Positions 21,392 to 28,998 of a stretch of 28,998 nt of DNA are shown here, piece after piece. Source of the stretch: a virus; the IMG/VR virus record IMGVR_UViG_3300044613_001006, positions 1-28,998 of that record. The stretch is one strand, 5' to 3'. Under the pieces are notes generated by a model, which saw only the letters and a program-made list of their open reading frames with translations, did not search any database and had not been told where the DNA came from. Every line of letters begins with the position of its first letter. Position 1 is the stretch's first letter. The position numbers and the translations under genes are program-made.

Positions 21392-21987
21392 CAACCGACC
21401 GACACTTTCCGGTACGGGTAGATCAGCGCCTCCACGTCCGGGTCAGTCCTACCCACCCGCATCGCCCCAAGATCCCCAAACCCCGCCACCCCCAGCGGCG
21501 AGTCATACCGTTTGAAATGACGGATCGCCAGAATGGTCGTCGCCTGCTTGATCGCCGTCGGCACTGCCGAGAACCCGAAGGTGCCCACGATCTGCACCGT
21601 CGCCTCCTCATCCAGCGTCATCGGGAAGAAGTAATCCCCGACCGCACGCACCCGGTTACGGGGAACAACAACCCCGCCTGCGATCCCGTTCAACGGTTCG
21701 AGCTGGTAATCGGTTGCAGCCCACGTCGTATCAAACACACCATTAGCGAGGGAAGTCTTGAACGTCGTGATCGTAACAATGTCATCGGTGACAACCTCGA
21801 GGGCGCTCAGCGGGCGGTACACGCGCGTTTGCGCTGTCTGCTGGTAAAAGAACCGTTGCGTCACTCCGTCGATCTCGCGCGACGCCGACTCGACGGACAA
21901 CTCAATGAGCGCATCGTCCACCGTGTCGGTAATTCGCAGCGCGGACTTCACCTCGCTCAGAGTCGTATAGCCGTTCGTGATCGCCAT
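21391..21987 (-). CDS. head-tail connector (adaptor) protein
   Basis: A 198-aa protein of the HK97 gp6/adaptor type: helical first 45 residues (TLSEVKSALRITDTVDD, SVESASREIDG), a beta middle (RVYRPLSAL, VVTDDIVTITTF, RVRAVGDYFFP), and a C-terminal helix with ALIYPYRK. It docks on the portal ring to extend the neck. No separate stopper gene is visible. ATG at 21987; weak ribosome binding site (GGGCGG). Confidence 0.82.
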   Translation of the reverse strand: MAITNGYTTLSEVKSALRITDTVDDALIELSVESASREIDGVTQRFFYQQTAQTRVYRPLSALEVVTDDIVTITTFKTSLANGVFDTTWAATDYQLEPLNGIAGGVVVPRNRVRAVGDYFFPMTLDEEATVQIVGTFGFSAVPTAIKQATTILAIRHFKRYDSPLGVAGFGDLGAMRVGRTDPDVEALIYPYRKVSVG

Positions 21988-22039
21988 GCAGAAAGTCTAC
22001 CGCCCTAACCGTTCACTAATGCGAGACAACTAAACCAGT

Positions 22040-23227
22040 TTATCCGGGGAACCGTTTAGAAAGAAACGGCAACCAATACTCTGACCAAACCCGTTCAACG
22101 TCGAACGCCTGCGCGAACTCCACACACACATCCGACACGCCACGCGGGGCCTCATAAGCCAACTCGAGCGCGGCCACAATCGACCCGACCAGCGGCACCT
22201 GCATCCACGCGCAGTGCGGCTCATTCCACAACGGGTTACCCTGCACCAGCCAGCACTCCTCGGACACCAGATCCGGGGTTGCAGCCCAACTCGAACCAAT
22301 GACCCTAGTCCCACAAGCCTGAGCTTCGATTGTGGGGACCCCGAACCCCTCCCCGTAGGAAGGTGCCAGAAGTACATTAAAGGCGCTGTAAAAGCCTGCT
22401 AGGGCTTCCTGCGGGTACCCCACACGCAACCGTTCCGAATCGGCAATGATCACGTCATCGTCGGACAGATTGCACGCTCGCAACAGGTCGATGATCTTGA
22501 ACCCGCCGAAAGCGTTAGACGGCTCCATATGCAGATACAGCTGCGCGTCGGGTTTCGACCGCTTCAACTCCGCGAACGCCAGGAACGACTCAGCGAGCGC
22601 CTTACGATGAATCACCCCGTTCGCTTTGTTCGCCGCGACCATTCCAACCAGGAAGGCGTCGTCGTTGACCCCGAGGTAGCGGCGGGCAGGCACACCCTCG
22701 ATCGTGTCCACCGGGCGGAAGATCCGCGTATCCACCGCGTGCGGGATGTAGTGCGAGGCAATGCCGGCGTCCTCGAGTTGCCGCTGACCGTGCGGTGCCA
22801 TCGTGACCGGTGTGACGTTCGGTTTCAAGAGAAACTTTGCCACCCTCGGCGGCAGCGACACATGATCAAGAGGTGTCCACGCCAGCACAGGCGCGTCAAC
22901 TTTCGCATCGTTGAAAACCCACTGGTCATACAAGGTCACGATCGCGTCAGGCTGACCCGGATGTTTCGTCTTGTGCTGCTCATGCCACAGATTCACAACG
23001 TCCTCGGAGTACGCCTTGAATCCGCGCGGGTAGTGGTCGACTTTCCCGTGCGGGGTCTTGATAACACCAACCGACCCCTCATGCCCGTAATTGCTGAGCA
23101 TGGCAACATCCAGCCCATGCTTCACCATCCGGTCGATCAGGTAAGTGGTTTGCACCCCGTACCCGGTACTCGTCCCATACGAGTTAGAGGCGACGCTGAT
23201 AGTGCCTCGAAGTTTCGCAAACGCCAT
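22040..23227 (-). CDS. GT-B (family 4-like) glycosyltransferase
   Basis: A 395-aa GT-B enzyme. The N-terminal Rossmann half starts TISVASNSYG with the Gly-rich loop STGYGVQ, and the C-terminal half has the donor-site motif E293-x7-E301 (EGFGVPTIE) and ACGTRVIGSS. The family transfers sugar from a nucleotide donor with retention. The gene lies between capsid and connector genes, after a terminator. This suggests a moron with its own promoter. Glycosylation of the capsid or tail is known for some mycobacteriophages; here it is an inference. Modification of host surface sugar is another option. Confidence 0.9.
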   Translation of the reverse strand: MAFAKLRGTISVASNSYGTSTGYGVQTTYLIDRMVKHGLDVAMLSNYGHEGSVGVIKTPHGKVDHYPRGFKAYSEDVVNLWHEQHKTKHPGQPDAIVTLYDQWVFNDAKVDAPVLAWTPLDHVSLPPRVAKFLLKPNVTPVTMAPHGQRQLEDAGIASHYIPHAVDTRIFRPVDTIEGVPARRYLGVNDDAFLVGMVAANKANGVIHRKALAESFLAFAELKRSKPDAQLYLHMEPSNAFGGFKIIDLLRACNLSDDDVIIADSERLRVGYPQEALAGFYSAFNVLLAPSYGEGFGVPTIEAQACGTRVIGSSWAATPDLVSEECWLVQGNPLWNEPHCAWMQVPLVGSIVAALELAYEAPRGVSDVCVEFAQAFDVERVWSEYWLPFLSKRFPG

Positions 23228-23250
23228 AACAGAAAACGTACCGCAAACAG

Positions 23251-23288
23251 GGGAACCCCCCGCCGCGCAATGCGGACGAGGGGTTCCC
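23251..23288 (-). terminator. hairpin terminator after the capsid gene
   Basis: Stem GGGAACCCC (23251-23259) with GGGGTTCCC (23280-23288), with an inner CCGC/GCGG pair. On the minus strand the tail reads TGTTTGCGG and TTTTC follows a little later, a weak U-tract. It lies 16 bases after the capsid stop, where strong capsid transcription could be reduced before the glycosyltransferase. Confidence 0.68.
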
Positions 23289-23304
23289 TTGCAGTAAACG
23301 CTGG

Positions 23305-24456
23305 TTAGGCGTTGACCAGGTGCTTCACATGCGTCGTCTGCGGCAGCGCACCGTCGTACCGGTAAGTGAACCGGTAAGCCGTCACATCGTTAGCGAAGTA
23401 AGCATCCGTCGAAACGGCAACCTCGAGCCCGGTGGTGACGATCTTGTACGACGGAAGGTGACCGAAGATGACCGGCTTGGCACCAGTACCGATGTCGGCC
23501 ATCGCCGGGTTCTCGTAGACCTCGTACCCGAGCACGGTGTCAGGCTGACCAACGCGCACATCGTAGATGTACTGACCAGCGGTGTCCTTGAGCTTGCGGA
23601 TCGCACCCAGCGTCGAAGTGTTCGCCATGTAGCCAACACCCGGCAGACGGCGAGCAGCACCATTGATCGAGTACGCCAGATCAATCAGATTGTCTGCCGT
23701 AATCGTGGTGGTGCCACCGAGAACACCAGAACCGGAAGCGGTGACAATACCAGTCGCCTCCGAAGTTCCAGTACCCACGGTCGCCTTGTTGTTCACCGAG
23801 AAGCCAATAGCGTTACCGGCCTGCTCAGCGATCGCCGCCTCAATGTCGTAACCCGCATCCGTGACCAGCTCGTTAGCAATCTGGACAATGAACGCAGTCT
23901 TACGCGGCGTCAGCAGCGTGCTCGCAAACGTCGGGTTCGACTCCGAGATCGCAGACCCGGCAGCGGTAATCGCCGCAGTCGAGTACGCAGTCCACGTCGG
24001 GATCCGAAGCGACTCACCCGAAGAACGGGCGATAACCTCAGACGTTTCCAGCATCGGCCCGACAAGGCGCGCGATACCGTAAACCCGGTCAAGGAACCCA
24101 ACGGGCACCGTATCGGTCGAAGGGACAACCGCACGAGTCTCGTGGCCGAACGTGTGCGAACGGATCTCGCCACCAGCAAGCGCACGCAGGATGTCTCCCG
24201 CGCTACGGTACTGAGCAACGATCAGCGGAGCCTTGCCGGCACCAGCCGACTCAGCCTCAGCGCGGCGAGTCTCGCTACGCTCCGCGAACCCGATCGACTC
24301 ATCAAGCTGCGCGATGCGCGACTCAATGTTGCTGATCTTCGCGCCCTCTTCACCAAGAAGGCCCCGGTTCTCCTTCTCGGCAAAGTCGATAACTTCGCGC
24401 ACCTGCATGATCAGGTTGGCGCGCTCTTCCTTCTGGTTCTTGATAAACTCAGACAT
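23305..24456 (-). CDS. major capsid protein, HK97 fold
   Basis: A 383-aa capsid protein from ATG 24456 (GGAAAGGGG site); a TTG 21 bases upstream is unlikely. Residues 1 to about 105 are helical and charged (QKEERANLIMQVREVIDF, EGAKISNIESRI), the delta (scaffold) region cut off by the prohead protease. The rest has HK97 E-loop, P- and A-domain patterns: GFLDRVYGIARL, IVQIANELVTDAGYDIEAAIAEQAG near the spine, then a VLGYEVYENPAM segment. Coats form procapsids with the portal and are processed before DNA filling. Confidence 0.94.
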   Translation of the reverse strand: MSEFIKNQKEERANLIMQVREVIDFAEKENRGLLGEEGAKISNIESRIAQLDESIGFAERSETRRAEAESAGAGKAPLIVAQYRSAGDILRALAGGEIRSHTFGHETRAVVPSTDTVPVGFLDRVYGIARLVGPMLETSEVIARSSGESLRIPTWTAYSTAAITAAGSAISESNPTFASTLLTPRKTAFIVQIANELVTDAGYDIEAAIAEQAGNAIGFSVNNKATVGTGTSEATGIVTASGSGVLGGTTTITADNLIDLAYSINGAARRLPGVGYMANTSTLGAIRKLKDTAGQYIYDVRVGQPDTVLGYEVYENPAMADIGTGAKPVIFGHLPSYKIVTTGLEVAVSTDAYFANDVTAYRFTYRYDGALPQTTHVKHLVNA

Positions 24457-24576
24457 GACTATTACACCCCTTTCCAAGGTGTCAATAACTGACTAATGGA
24501 ATGGTGGCGAATGACGCGCAACCCGACCCGCCCAGCGACTAACGCTTATGGCACGTCGGAATTAGTATATAAGCAA
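24457..24576 (-). promoter_or_regulatory. capsid leader: possible promoter and hairpin with ribosome site
   Basis: A 120-base AT-richer gap before the capsid gene. It has TTGACA at 24485-24480 and TAATAG at 24464-24459 (15-base spacer, short), plus a second TATACT at 24569-24564 with no good -35. A stem ACACC (24482-24478) with GGTGT (24468-24464) places the ribosome site in its 3' arm. Extra capsid transcription or translational control is possible; unproven. Confidence 0.4.
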
Positions 24577-24735
24577 TTAGCGAATTTCTTCGGGCTCGAT
24601 AATGCGGCGTGTAACTTTAGGCTCATCCAATGCCGCGACAGCCTCGACGATCCGATCAATGTCGGCCAGCACACCCGACGACGGTGCCCCCGTGACCGCG
24701 AGAATCGCCGCCCGCAACTCCGCACGAGTAGCCAT
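24577..24735 (-). CDS. 52-aa protein between protease and capsid genes
   Basis: A small protein, first half helical (TRAELRAAILAV), then VLADIDRIVEAVAALDE and a basic/acidic end VTRRIIEPEEIR. ATG overlaps the protease stop (TGATG). Its place recalls scaffold or chaperone-type small head genes in actinophages, but no family is known to me. Confidence 0.6.
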   Translation of the reverse strand: MATRAELRAAILAVTGAPSSGVLADIDRIVEAVAALDEPKVTRRIIEPEEIR

Positions 24736-25469
24736 CACTTCATCCCCATCATCAGAACCTTAAGCTTGGCCCGCTTCAACTCAAGCAGCGCGAGATCCCC
24801 AACCTCGCCCACCACCGGCTCCGGGTCCAACGTCAGCGTTTCTTTGACGGGTGCGAGCGAGTCAATTGTCTTCGTCAGCACGTCCCGCTCGACGTCGCTA
24901 ATCTGCTCGCCGGCCTCCAACTTGAGCATCGCGTCAGCGAGCGCCTCAGCGTCAACCTCAGCCCGCACAGCCAGCCGGAAAATTGACCGAACCGAAGTGG
25001 TGCCCGCCGTCGCCTTATACGCCGGGAACGCCACAATGGAAACCTCGTGCAAGCGCACAGCCTCCAAGGTGCGCTCCTCACCATCCGGCGACCACTTATC
25101 CCGAATCGTGGAAAACCCGAACGACATCGAATCGACGTCGCCCCGGAGGATCAGCTCGCGCGTGTCCCGCCCAACAGTCGTGTTAGGCAGGTCAGCCTCA
25201 ACCCGCAACCCCTTATCATCCTCGACAAGTCGCAGCGTCTTAGAACGGGTCGACCCGAGCACCTGCCCGCTGTCGTGATTCCAAAGCAACTTCACGTCAT
25301 TGCGGGACTTGAGCGAACGGGTGAACGCGCCCGGCGCCACATACTCCCGGAACGGCAACGGCTCCGAAGGCGAGTTGAACACCGCCGCATACCCGGTGAA
25401 CGTTGCCCCCCCGTCCGCGTTCTCCCGCAACTCGAACTCGACCGGGTTAACCCGCTTCTCAATCTTCAT
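24735..25469 (-). CDS. prohead protease (HK97 family)
   Basis: A 244-aa protease. The catalytic His is H65 in WNHD and the Ser is S116 in DSMSFGF. The protease domain ends near residue 150 (HEVSIVAFPAYKA). A 90-residue C-terminal helical and acidic extension may serve as a scaffold part. It cuts the delta region from capsid proteins. ATG overlaps the portal stop, and the gene order portal-protease-capsid is standard. Confidence 0.92.
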   Translation of the reverse strand: MKIEKRVNPVEFELRENADGGATFTGYAAVFNSPSEPLPFREYVAPGAFTRSLKSRNDVKLLWNHDSGQVLGSTRSKTLRLVEDDKGLRVEADLPNTTVGRDTRELILRGDVDSMSFGFSTIRDKWSPDGEERTLEAVRLHEVSIVAFPAYKATAGTTSVRSIFRLAVRAEVDAEALADAMLKLEAGEQISDVERDVLTKTIDSLAPVKETLTLDPEPVVGEVGDLALLELKRAKLKVLMMGMK

Positions 25470-26827
25470 TATGACTCCACCTTGTAAACGCTTTCAGGAT
25501 CGTCCGGGTTGACCTGCGCCACCGGTTGCAGCAGCGTCGGCGCCAGCCCCGTGTGCGACACACCGCTAATGCCGACGAACTGTGCCGCCTCAATCGGTTG
25601 GAACCCAGAACGCACCAACCGCTCAAGCATGTTCGTTCGCTTCTCCAACGCGATCAGATCAGCAGCGTCCACGTTGATATTGGCCAACGGCACCCGAGGC
25701 ATATCCGCAGCCGCATCATTCACCGGACGCAGATCCTCCCACCGACGCACATCGTTGATCGTCAGATACCCCGAATTCAGGCCGACCGAGTAGGAGTTGT
25801 TGCGTGCCTGAATGTCCGCCCGCAGCAGCCCGTCAAGGGTGAACTTGATGAAAGCGTTTTGCCCGCCGAGGCTACGCGCCACCAATGGCGTGAACGCACC
25901 CTCCAACTTCTCCACAATCGGACGCAGGCAGTGGGTCACCCATGCAAGGTTCGACTGCTCAACCGACGCGTAAGAGTTAGTTCCCGGCAACGCCAGCAGA
26001 TGCGGCGGAACGTTGAACGCTCGAGCGACATCCGCGATCGCCTGGTTGCGGGACTCGACCATTGTCGACTTCTCAGGATCCGCCTGAGTCTGCACCCACT
26101 TAGCGCCGGCAGACAGAACCCCCGTCTGGTTCGACTTCCTCCACCCGCCATGCTTCGCATCGAACGACTTCCGCAGGCTGTCCGCCTGCTCCTCCGTGAG
26201 CGCCCCCGGATACTCGATGATCCCGCCGAGGGTTGTCCCGGATCCGAAGAACGACGCTGCGAACTTCTCCATCGCCAGAGCGAGCCCGAAGTTCTCCTTC
26301 AACGCCTCAACCCTCGAGACGCCGCGCACGCTACCAGGGCGCAGCAGATCGGGAATGAACACCATGTTCTCGGCGGCGACCCGCTCCCCGGTCGACTTGA
26401 TCCTGAACATCAGCCGACCAATACCGGACCGCTCAACCTCAACATCGCGCGGATTCAACACGACAAGGTTGACAACCTCGCCCACCGAGTTACTGAACAC
26501 GCGAACGAAAGCGTTACCGTCAAGCAGCATCGACACAACAACGGACCCGTAGAACGCCTCGCGCGGCAAATCCACGTCCGGCTTGTCAACCCACATCGGT
26601 TTGGGGCGGAATGGGAACCGTGCCCCGTCGCGCCGCACGTACACGTCAATCGGCAGTGTTGAGATGGTGTCCGAGATCAGCGACACCGCCGAGAAAACCG
26701 CGTTGACCTGGAACACGGTTTCGTCAGTGACGACAACCTTGGAGCGGGTGGCAGAACCGAAGTCGATCCCCGACTCAAACGCGGTCGCCGCAGGCACACC
26801 ACGCCGCTCGAGCAGTCCGTCGAACAT
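25469..26827 (-). CDS. portal protein (HK97 family)
   Basis: A 452-aa portal. The pattern VFQVNAVFSAVSLISDTIST followed by LPIDVYVRR is the family's N-terminal part; the LLDGNAFVRV and NPRDVEVERS segments are the wing; FNVPPHLLALPGTNSYASVEQ is the clip/stem part. It makes the dodecamer at one capsid corner for DNA entry and exit. ATG overlaps the 46-aa gene's stop (TAATG). Confidence 0.94.
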   Translation of the reverse strand: MFDGLLERRGVPAATAFESGIDFGSATRSKVVVTDETVFQVNAVFSAVSLISDTISTLPIDVYVRRDGARFPFRPKPMWVDKPDVDLPREAFYGSVVVSMLLDGNAFVRVFSNSVGEVVNLVVLNPRDVEVERSGIGRLMFRIKSTGERVAAENMVFIPDLLRPGSVRGVSRVEALKENFGLALAMEKFAASFFGSGTTLGGIIEYPGALTEEQADSLRKSFDAKHGGWRKSNQTGVLSAGAKWVQTQADPEKSTMVESRNQAIADVARAFNVPPHLLALPGTNSYASVEQSNLAWVTHCLRPIVEKLEGAFTPLVARSLGGQNAFIKFTLDGLLRADIQARNNSYSVGLNSGYLTINDVRRWEDLRPVNDAAADMPRVPLANINVDAADLIALEKRTNMLERLVRSGFQPIEAAQFVGISGVSHTGLAPTLLQPVAQVNPDDPESVYKVES

Positions 26828-26967
26828 TAGCGGGCCTTCCTAGCGGAGCCGATACCCAACGCGATCAGAAGAACGCCAGCGACAATAAACGCCCAGAAGC
26901 CTGCGAGAAATGCGGCACCGACAACCACTGAAACAGCTCCGGCAACTTGCAGCACATTCGCCAGCAT
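26827..26967 (-). CDS. 46-aa small membrane protein
   Basis: A tiny protein made mainly of two hydrophobic segments (about residues 5-20 and 22-39) with a basic end SARKAR. ATG at 26967 has AAAGGCGG upstream, 11 bases after the terminase stop. It lies between terminase and portal, an unusual place. It could be a host-membrane factor; unknown. Confidence 0.65.
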   Translation of the reverse strand: MLANVLQVAGAVSVVVGAAFLAGFWAFIVAGVLLIALGIGSARKAR

Positions 26968-26978
26968 GAGCCGCCTTT

Positions 26979-28508
26979 CTAAAAGAATTGGGGAACAGCC
27001 GGTTCAATCGTACCAATAGACGCACGATCTACCGCGATAACCGCTGCAACTGTCGCATCAATCTTACGGGGGCTATTAGGGTTTTCTTTTCGGATATGCG
27101 GCCCCGCAGGAGTATTTTTTACCACCGTGTTATTTACATGCCGCACCATTAGCGGGTCATGGTCGTGCCTAATCCACCCGGCAGTTACCCCGTCGTAAAA
27201 CTTAGCGCACGCCTTGATCATTCGTGACGGTGACTGCGGAAACTCGACTATCGGCAGGCCGCGCTCCTGTAGCGCCTGCATCGACCGCTGCCACCGGAAC
27301 GGGTCGCACACGATCTCCCGCACGTCATGCGTCGCGCAGTAGTCGATAATCGCCGTCTCAACCTCGGCAATGTCGACCCGCCAGTCGTCACCGTCGCGCG
27401 TGCGGTCCTTCTCCCACGCCTTCACCAGATGCACGTCGACCGACCCATCCTCACGGTCAGCCATCGTCGCCGCCACCAGCGCCGTAGAGTCCCCAGAAAA
27501 CGACCCATCGAACCCGAGGACCACCGGACGATCCCCGACCGGCTCCGGGGCTTCTAGCGCCTCCCACACCCCATTGGGGAGCCACGACGTCGACGACGCC
27601 ACCCACTGATTGGTCCGCTTCGTCCGAAACTCAGCCTCCGGCGTTCGCTTCACCGCCGACTCGAAATCAGACGCCGCGTTCAGATCCCCAAACCCAGGGT
27701 TCGCCGCCTGCCACGTCTCCCGCGCCCGATGATCCCCCTCAGCCTCCCACCACGCCATAAAGAACGACGGGTCATCCACCTCACCCCGCGCAACCTTCTG
27801 CCCGTACTGGTACAGGTTGTAAGCGATTGAATCCTGGCCGGCGTTGTCCGACTTCACCCCCGCAGTGGTGATCGCCACCAACGTAGCGATGTCACCCCGA
27901 GCGCCCATCGCCAGCGACATAACATCGAACAGTTCCCGGCTCGGCTGCGCGTGCAACTCGTCAAACATGACAAACGACGGGTTCAGCCCCTCCTTGGAGT
28001 ACGCCTCCGCAGACAGCACCCGGTACACGCTCCCAAACTTCGGAAACTCGATCGCATCCTTGTACAGCTTCGTGATGCCGGCCAACTCCTCCGACGCCTC
28101 AATCATCCGCTTAGCGTCAGCGTGAACGATGCGCGCTTGCTCCTTCTCCGCGGCCACCGAATACACCTCAGCGCCCCGAGGGCCCAGGATGAGCGAGTAC
28201 AGGCACAGCACCGACCCGAGCGCAGACTTGCCATTCTTACGCGGCATCCCCACGAGGCTCGTCCGGTGCCGCAACCGGTTACCGTCCCCCGCGAACAGGT
28301 GCCGAATCAGCTCACGCTGCCACGCCCGCAACACCAAAGGCGACCCCGCACGCCCCGCCACACTGTCTTTGGTGATAATGCCGAACGCTTCCGCGAACAC
28401 GGAAACCACGTCACCCTCACCATTCTGCAGCGCCACCTCCGGCACAGGCACCAACCAGCGCGGCGGAACCTGCAACCCCGTAACAGGGTTCGACCAATCA
28501 AGCACCAC
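26979..28508 (-). CDS. terL: terminase large subunit
   Basis: A 509-aa two-domain motor. Walker A is GMPRKNGKS (87-95), Walker B is FVMFDE (179-184, with E184 the catalytic Glu), and the ITTAG (213-217) is coupling motif III. The nuclease has D334 in GFDGSFSGDS, D402 in CDPFRW and D484 in KIDATVA. It cuts and packages DNA. GTG at 28508 overlaps the small subunit stop. The type fits the cos-type terminases with a P27 small subunit, but the packaging mode was not tested. Confidence 0.95.
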   Translation of the reverse strand: MVLDWSNPVTGLQVPPRWLVPVPEVALQNGEGDVVSVFAEAFGIITKDSVAGRAGSPLVLRAWQRELIRHLFAGDGNRLRHRTSLVGMPRKNGKSALGSVLCLYSLILGPRGAEVYSVAAEKEQARIVHADAKRMIEASEELAGITKLYKDAIEFPKFGSVYRVLSAEAYSKEGLNPSFVMFDELHAQPSRELFDVMSLAMGARGDIATLVAITTAGVKSDNAGQDSIAYNLYQYGQKVARGEVDDPSFFMAWWEAEGDHRARETWQAANPGFGDLNAASDFESAVKRTPEAEFRTKRTNQWVASSTSWLPNGVWEALEAPEPVGDRPVVLGFDGSFSGDSTALVAATMADREDGSVDVHLVKAWEKDRTRDGDDWRVDIAEVETAIIDYCATHDVREIVCDPFRWQRSMQALQERGLPIVEFPQSPSRMIKACAKFYDGVTAGWIRHDHDPLMVRHVNNTVVKNTPAGPHIRKENPNSPRKIDATVAAVIAVDRASIGTIEPAVPQFF

Positions 28509-28947
28509 TCACCCGCGAGTCACGCAGATCCATCAACTGCTCAAGCTTCGACTTCGCCCGAACCTCAGCCAAACCCAACCGGGCACGATCCGAAGGCGTA
28601 AACCCGAGCAGCCCAAGATTGGACGCGATCAACTTCTCCGTTTCATTCAACGACATCGCAACCTTCCGGTCCAACGGGTCAGACTCAAACGCCTCCCGCA
28701 ACACCTGCCGCCGATCCAACTGCTCACACACCATCTGCAACAGGTGGACGTCCGTCCGACCCGACACCCACAACCCGCCATCCGCAAACACCGAATCCCA
28801 CAGCCGGCGACCCGCCACCCCAAGATCCGACGCAGGCTCGACCGGCCCAGACTCCAGCACAACGACAGCAGAACGATCCGGTAAAGCACGTTTACCCGGA
28901 TTCCCTTGCAGCCGTTTCATCTCAACAGGCTTAGCAGGATTAGGCAT
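28498..28947 (-). CDS. terS: terminase small subunit (P27-like)
   Basis: A 149-aa protein with the P27-like start KRLQGNPGKR, a helical middle (GRRLWDSVF, VHLLQMVCEQLDRRQVLREA) and end helix (ARLGLAEVRAKSKLEQLMDL). It recognises the packaging site and controls the large subunit. ATG at 28947 with TAGGA upstream; the last 51 bases of the window before the gene hold no gene. Confidence 0.85.
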   Translation of the reverse strand: MPNPAKPVEMKRLQGNPGKRALPDRSAVVVLESGPVEPASDLGVAGRRLWDSVFADGGLWVSGRTDVHLLQMVCEQLDRRQVLREAFESDPLDRKVAMSLNETEKLIASNLGLLGFTPSDRARLGLAEVRAKSKLEQLMDLRDSRVSGA

Positions 28948-28998
28948 AAACGAATCCTACCGACCGAACCGTTTGAAATGCGGGTACACCTAAAAGGC

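Noticed and set aside
24457-24477. Capsid start at TTG 24477
   Set aside because: Its extra codons lie over the ribosome site of the ATG at 24456, which has good spacing.
23320-24492. 390-codon plus-strand frame
   Set aside because: Mirror of the capsid gene, with Arg/Thr-rich composition and no known motif; the minus-strand capsid is certain.
25526-26662. 378-codon plus-strand frame
   Set aside because: Mirror of the portal gene; low-quality composition and no support for expression.
1-28998. Integrase, immunity repressor or CRISPR array
   Set aside because: No tyrosine or serine recombinase motif, no repressor-type gene with operator set and no regular direct-repeat array were seen; a temperate life style is not supported by this window.

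Overview
This window looks like most or all of a small tailed-phage (siphovirus) genome, or a phage contig of that size, from a high-GC actinobacterial host. The host call rests on high GC, frequent GTG starts, tight ATGA/GTGA/TGATG gene overlaps, a WhiB-family regulator and an HK97-type head module with an actinophage-like gene order. Every gene I can support is on the minus strand, so transcription runs from the right end of the window to the left. I see no integrase, no phage repressor of a recognisable family, no complete tRNA and no CRISPR array.

Read in transcription order (right to left): small and large terminase (28947-26979), a tiny membrane protein, portal, prohead protease, a 52-aa protein and the HK97-fold major capsid protein (to 23305). 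A strong hairpin terminator and a GT-B glycosyltransferase (23227-22040) come next, interrupting the head module. The head-tail connector, tail terminator, tail tube, a tail assembly chaperone with a clear -1 frameshift site (CCCAAAA), an HK97 gp10-like protein, a short tape measure, two minor tail proteins and two tandem paralogous tail-tip or fibre proteins follow (to 14405). The lysis genes are an M23 peptidase endolysin and two small membrane proteins (14405-13170), ended by a terminator. Two short groups of very small genes separated by terminators lie at 12950-11534.

The remaining left half is the DNA-metabolism region. It holds RusA resolvase, a YqaJ-type exonuclease, a putative annealing protein, a coiled-coil protein, WhiB, two zinc/HNH-like proteins, a SNF2-type helicase, an orphan adenine/cytosine-N4 DNA methyltransferase, a lambda-O-like replication initiator, a helicase-loader-like protein, an SSB, an HTH protein and a DnaQ-like exonuclease. 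It is followed by a cargo segment with three GT-A glycosyltransferases and two coiled-coil proteins, and ends with an HNH nuclease. If the molecule closes on itself, this HNH gene sits directly upstream of the small terminase, the usual arrangement in cos-packaging phages.

The most interesting signal not explained by protein coding is a set of six TTGCCCG-like heptamers spaced about one helical turn apart, next to a low-GC pyrimidine tract, inside the replication initiator gene (about 6071-6180). This is the layout of an iteron origin like that inside lambda gene O. Other points of interest are four glycosyltransferases in a small genome, one of them beside the capsid gene; a tandem tail-protein duplication with one AT-richer copy; and a tRNA T-arm-like hairpin upstream of a small-gene operon.
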